Below, one piece after another: positions 59,793-64,000 of a DNA stretch of 64,000 nt. Made by a program: the position numbers and the translations under genes. Location: positions 620,001 through 684,000 of the forward strand of contig BQMF02000208.1 of the NCBI GenBank assembly GCA_027922465.2, in the 5' to 3' direction. The stretch's first letter is position 1; each line of letters starts with the position of its first letter. Below the pieces are notes generated by a model. That model worked only from the letters and a program-made list of their open reading frames with translations, ran no database searches and was not told the origin of the DNA. Source of the DNA: Turritopsis dohrnii (lineage: Eukaryota > Cnidaria > Hydrozoa > Anthoathecata > Oceaniidae).

Positions 59793-60480
59793 TACCTTGG
59801 CAGATTTGGACATCCTATCATGAGTTTTGAAACAAGACGTCCGGCCGGGAGTTTTGAAACTAGTCTTGAAACATCCGGCCGGACATCATCACTCAAAACG
59901 CCCGGCCGGGCGTTTGTAATAATCTGGTCCTGAAAATTACCAGCTAACGTTGTCCGGCCGGATCTTTGAAACACCCGGCCGGACATTAAAATCTCCGGCC
60001 GGGTATTTGGATGTCCGGCCGGTATCTCAAACATCCGGCCGGGTATGAGGTAACTGAGACGCCTGACTGATGGATTTCATCAATATCTGCTCCTCAAAAT
60101 CAAATATTTTGCACGAAGCTGGAGAGTTACAAAATGGCCGGGCGTCTTTGAATACATACTTTACAGACTTGACAGTATTAAGCGTATATACAAAGGACCA
60201 GGACATCGAGATTGGTGGAGGTTGGAAGGCATATTTTTCATAAATATCTGGCCGGATATATGAACCCCGGCCGGGCATTTGAACTTCTAAGCAATTCTCA
60301 GGACCAGATTTTTTTAAACGTCCGGCCGGACGTTGTGAGTGAAGATGTCCGGCCGGATGTTTCAAGACTAGTTTCAAAACGCCCGGCCGGACATCTCAAT
60401 CTCCTGGCCGGACGTCTGAGATATCTGGCCGGACATCCTGTCTCCAAACTCACGATAGAATGTCCAAATCTGCCACGGTA
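59793..60480. mobile_element. CCGGCCGG-rich non-autonomous IS3EU-like element
   Basis: Ends TACCTTGGCAGATTTGGACA and, reversed, TACCGTGGCAGATTTGGACA; perfect 6-bp duplication CTGCTC on both sides (59787-59792, 60481-60486). The first nine bases, TACCGTGGC, equal those of the intact transposon at 16319, and both make 6-bp duplications. Both arms carry about a dozen units centred on CCGGCCGG ('catccggccggacat'-like); the middle (about 60050-60240) is unique. There is no gene. It is probably moved by an IS3EU-type transposase (inference). Confidence 0.75.
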
Positions 60481-60486
60481 CTGCTC

Positions 60487-61989
60487 TGCTTAATTTTAGA
60501 AAAATATTTGAATTTTCTGAGAAAAAATACTAAAAATAATTACAAGAATAAATTAAGTTAGTGAAGACACAGAAAAGATATATCCAGGTATATTATAAAT
60601 GCCAGTCACAAGTTATGGGAAGGAGCAAGGCTATGACCAGGCCATTACTTAGACTATGTTTAGACGTTGTTGATGGATGAACACTCTTGAATAATCCTTA
60701 CAATATGGTTTGCTATTCAGACACTAACGATAACGAAGATTCGAAATAGAAGTTTTCATATTACATCAAATCACTATAAAGAAGAGCTTTAAGTGGTCTT
60801 GTAAAGAAATTGATACAATACGATAGACTTGACGCGACAATGGAGAGAACGAACAGAGATATGTTTTGTGTCAAAGATAATCATTAATGATTTTAAGGCT
60901 GGAATGAAACCAATCCGAAGTTACAGCAGATAGCTAACAGAGAATGGTGAGCGCACTGTCTTTTCAAAATGAAACACATTTTGGACTGAAACCTATCTAA
61001 CATCTTATATTCACAAACTAAAATATGGGAATTACGCTTGTTTGCTAGGCCTTTCAAATACTTTGAAATAATTGAGGAAGCAAAAATTCGGGATAGGTGT
61101 ATTGACCTCTCTTCACATGCAATTCAATGATTGAATAAACTTAGACTTTCTGCTCCATAACAGAAAGTTTTGTTTTATACTAAAGGATAATATACACGGT
61201 ACGATTTGTAGTATACTACAAGTAGCATATACACCTACAATCGTACCATAGATAGGCGATAATACAAGTCGCGTAAAAAAAGTTTGAACATGTTAAAAGC
61301 TATGTGATTTGTAGTAAGTTTTTCAGGCAAAAAGTGTGCAGAACACAAATGCGTCAAAGTAATATATATATATATATATATATACGCGATCTCTTTTTGA
61401 ACGAAAATGGCGAATAAGGAAAACAAAATTGTTGACAATGAAAGTCCCTTGCAGGCCTTTTATCTTTCACCTTTACAACCAAAATAGTTAAAATGATTGC
61501 ACTTAGAACTAATATTTCCACATCGTGGGTGGGAGGGGGGGAGGTTGGGTCATTATGTTCTACCACAGATTTCATATCAATACGCGTAGTTGAATATAGA
61601 TCACTTTGCGCGTGCGCGGAAGCTAATGCATAAAAAGGTCATTGTAATTATGCGTCATTCTCTCGCATCTCTTAACATACACAGTGTCATAAGTTGTTGT
61701 ATATATGTTTTTAATTTTATTTCTTTCTTTTATCTGCACCTTCAACGGCGAGAAATAAAGTCCACGGTTATGAAGGGAAAACCAACTATACTCTCATCTG
61801 AAATGATGGTATCGAAAAATATTCAGAAGAAGTTTCAGAAGAATTGCTTCTTTTCTGTTTTGATAAAAAGCAGATAGTTGACCCGCATACTTGAAGGGTA
61901 CCCGTGACTGACGCATAGATGTTTATCCTTGGTACCAACGAAGGGCATTGCCGCCAGAGTTATATATAGCATTGCTCCAGCTTGTCCAA
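60487..61989. other. Gene-free stretch
   Basis: No gene is supported. It includes a (TA)n run at about 61361-61384. 'cacggtacgatttgtag' and 'ctacaatcgtacc' at 61196-61250 form a short inverted pair. Confidence 0.35.
61361..61384. repeat. (TA)n microsatellite
   Basis: About twelve TA units in a row. Confidence 0.9.
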
Positions 61990-62140
61990 TGGCCAGTTTT
62001 AAGTCAGTCGATGTCTCCTAATGGGCTGTTACGCTGCTTTTAAGGGGCATCGGAGTGATGTATTGAGATACATGAGGTCGCAGCGGTGGCACTCAAAGGC
62101 ACTAACCACTACACCATTGCATTTGGTTTGGAGACAGTAT
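61990..62140 (-). repeat. Possible tRNA-derived SINE remnant
   Basis: On the - strand, 'tggtgtagtggttagtgcc' near 62110 matches the A-box/D-arm pattern of tRNA genes (TGGTGTAGTGG). The B box is poorly preserved ('cgctgcgacct'). With the following body this resembles the head of a SINE; it is not a working tRNA gene. Confidence 0.3.
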
Positions 62141-62489
62141 TTCCTCATTCTAAGGGGTTCTTCGTTGCCGGCTTGGTCACATCTTAAATGTATAGATATA
62201 ATACACAGTACAGTATAGGGCGTAAGTGTCATATTCCCATACTTAGATTTCATCACATATATTACTCACACTTGCGAAACCAAATACTAAATTGAACAAA
62301 GAAATGTTGTTGTTTCCTATTTGTTGTAATGTATATTACTAGAAATGAAGATAAGTTGGGAAAGAAAAGCATTAGATAATGACATTAGCGTGAGCAACTC
62401 GTTTTAATGTTTATAATATGTTGGTGTGAATGGGGTTTAAATCTCATTTCGTATATCTTTTAGGTTGTTTAAGGAATTTTACTTCATTA

Positions 62490-62610
62490 TTGACTTTAGG
62501 ACACCCGTGGTGGAGTAAAGTCTTTAAAATACCCGTGGTTTCTCCTCCTACTACTACTACTCCAAGTTACGAACGATTTCGTGCATTGTTTACGTGAATT
62601 CGTTAATTAC
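62490..62610 (+). repeat. Copy of the 'ggacacccgtggtggagtaa' repeat
   Basis: Matches 5938-6040: 'ttaggacacccgtggtggag', 'taaaatacccgtggtttc', a CTCCTACTACTAC run, then 'ccaagttacgaacgatttcg'. It is an interspersed repeat about 56 kb from its relatives at 6-7 kb. Confidence 0.7.
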
Positions 62611-62814
62611 GCTCCTATTCAGTTCAGTTGTCTGTTGTGAGTACTATAGGTCACGTGTATATGTTGGTTTGCAACTTGTAATTGGCTATGTTATCACGTG
62701 GTCATAATTTGGGTTGGCTTGAGCTGTTCTATGAAGCAAACAGCTAAATCAAATAAATCAAAATAGCTCATGTCTCTGGATCATGCTTAGTATTTTTTGT
62801 GCTGTTAATCGGTA

Positions 62815-62985
62815 CCTTCTTGCTTTACCTCTTGTTTTGTGCCTTGTATCAGAGGCACCGTTTAATTTCTGCTTTGTTCACGAAGCACCACTTGTTCTGT
62901 GCCTTGTGTCAGAGGCACCGTTTGTTCTGTGCTTTCCCCAAGCACCATTTGCAATGTGCTTTGTTGTTCAAGCACTTAAAATTTA
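62815..62985 (+). repeat. Degenerate tandem repeat, units of about 30-60 bp
   Basis: Repeated phrase 'tgttctgtgccttgt' followed by 'cagaggcaccgttt' or 'gaagcaccact', at least four times. 'gtgccttg'/'aggcac' can pair, so each unit is hairpin-prone. An open frame crosses it, but its protein is only the repeat translated. Confidence 0.65.
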
Positions 62986-63320
62986 TTGCTTTTTTGTGAA
63001 ACACCTGATTATTGTTTTTACACAATACTTTACAAAACTTATTTTGTTTCCTGTTATATGATCAGTTATTTTTGCGACCAAAACTGACTGACTGGTTTGT
63101 ATTAACCCCCCACAAGCAATAACATTATATATTTGCTTTCCTTTATTTTCTGGCCTCCAGTGTGTAGATGAAATAATCCATATATATTATACATAGTATA
63201 TAAAGCATAGTGTTGTTGCTATATATTTGCTGAATTTATAATGCCATCTTTGTGTAAGGGAAATATAAGAATTGAGACTTCAGTCCAAGGAAGGTTTCAC
63301 CAAGGAGATGTAATGTTTGG

Positions 63321-63592
63321 TACCGTCAACCGGGGCGACTTTGACAATGGGGGTGACTTTGACAGTCTACTTTACTGACAAATTTTGTTTTTGTTTTTAT
63401 CTCTATTTACTTTGTTTTCTTTGTTTATTTTACCCTTGCTGCGTATCTGTTAAGTTAACTAGCGAAAAAATGTTAAAAGCATTCTAAAATAAAATACTTA
63501 AAATTCATTGATGTGTCAAAGTTGCCCCGTAAGGATTTTCTCACCTAAAACAGTACTGTCAAAGTCGCCCCATTCAGTGGGGCTTATTTATT
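63321..63592. mobile_element. Short inverted-repeat MITE ('ggggcgactttgaca' ends)
   Basis: 'accggggcgactttgaca' at the left is mirrored by 'tgtcaaagtcgccccattc' at the right. A second inner pair, 'gggtgactttgacag' and 'tgtcaaagttgcccc', repeats the pattern. There is no coding content, and the exact ends and target duplication are not clear. Confidence 0.55.
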
Positions 63593-64000
63593 GCGCAATT
63601 TACGCGCTTGTGGTGGAGGATCATAAATAGGAGGATTGACTATTGCTTCACAAAATAGTAATTTTAGGAATTCATATAAAAAGATACGACATTATAGTGT
63701 TATTCTTTTTTTTCTTTTTTTCACACACAAAAAATACCCTACTCATTTCGCTTACAAAGAAAAAGTCTTCATAAAACAACAGTTTCAAAGTGAAAATATT
63801 TTTGAACAAGGTCGCAAATTCAAACGCAAAGTCCACAAATCCACCTTTCATGTTCCCTTTCGTACTTGAACACTTTGTTTGGTATCTTTATACACTTGCG
63901 GTGATACCACTCGCAACATTTGGAACACTTGGCCATAAAGTTTCCATCACTTTTATCTACATCTTCATCAAAGAAAACGTCACGACAAAAACAAAAAACT
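63593..64000. other. Window end, nothing supportable
   Basis: AT-rich. On the - strand at 63,800-64,000 there are cysteine codons with histidine-rich spacing near 'cacttgcggtgataccactc', but the window ends before any gene can be judged. Confidence 0.3.

Noticed and set aside
61990..62140. Possible functional tRNA gene
   Set aside because: An A-box-like sequence is present, but the B box and a full cloverleaf are not. It is kept only as a weak SINE-like remnant.
62783..63061. 92-codon ORF with repeated 'VLCLVSEAPF'
   Set aside because: It is the translation of a tandem repeat, with no signs of selection for protein.

Overview
The window is AT-rich eukaryotic DNA with spliced genes, GT-AG introns, single-pass membrane and secreted proteins, and a dense mix of DNA transposons and LINE remnants. 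Gene content (an alpha2delta/CACHD1-type dCache-VWA protein, an alpha-1,6-fucosyltransferase-like enzyme, a PAN plus pentraxin/laminin-G-like fragment, and a stonustoxin-like protein joined to a C-type lectin domain) fits an early-branching marine animal. A cnidarian is the best guess. That assignment is an inference from domain types and repeat style, not a database result.

Layout: 1-8.4 kb is mostly repeats: pogo/Tc1-like elements and a 120-130 bp satellite. A broken PAN/pentraxin-like gene lies at 8.4-9.2 kb. A candidate 3.07 kb terminal-inverted-repeat element lies at 10.09-13.16 kb. A LINE remnant at 15.5-16.3 kb is interrupted by a near-intact 3.4 kb DNA transposon (16,319-19,717) with a 6-bp target duplication, an intact 355-aa DDE transposase and arrays of roughly 45-50 bp repeats just inside both ends. 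A GGACGTCC-rich inverted-repeat element lies at 19.9-20.7 kb.

22,848-33,118 (+) is a complete gene. I could thread 22 exons with matching phases, giving a 1,143-aa alpha2delta/CACHD1-like protein whose VWA domain lacks the MIDAS metal motif and which ends in a transmembrane helix and a cytosolic tail. 34.7-37.3 kb is a decayed LINE with a Mutator-like element nested inside it (9-bp target duplication). A small unidentified gene on the + strand (exons at 40.2-41.15 kb) faces an intronless fucosyltransferase-like gene on the - strand (41,282-42,799).

51,044-56,671 (+) is the most striking gene. Five coding exons are threaded in phase into a 947-aa secreted protein: signal peptide, stonustoxin/MACPF-type region, fibronectin type III domain, about eight GCC2/GCC3-like cysteine modules, two duplicated mini-exons, and a C-terminal C-type lectin domain. 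A short cysteine-rich secreted ORF sits head-to-head with it at 50.66-50.88 kb.

56.7-64 kb is again repeat territory. It holds a duplicated block, one arm of which is split by a LINE insertion, and a CCGGCCGG-rich non-autonomous element (59,793-60,480). That element has TAC...GTA ends and a 6-bp target duplication like the intact transposon at 16.3 kb, so it is a likely passenger of that system. SINE-like, microsatellite and short inverted-repeat elements follow.
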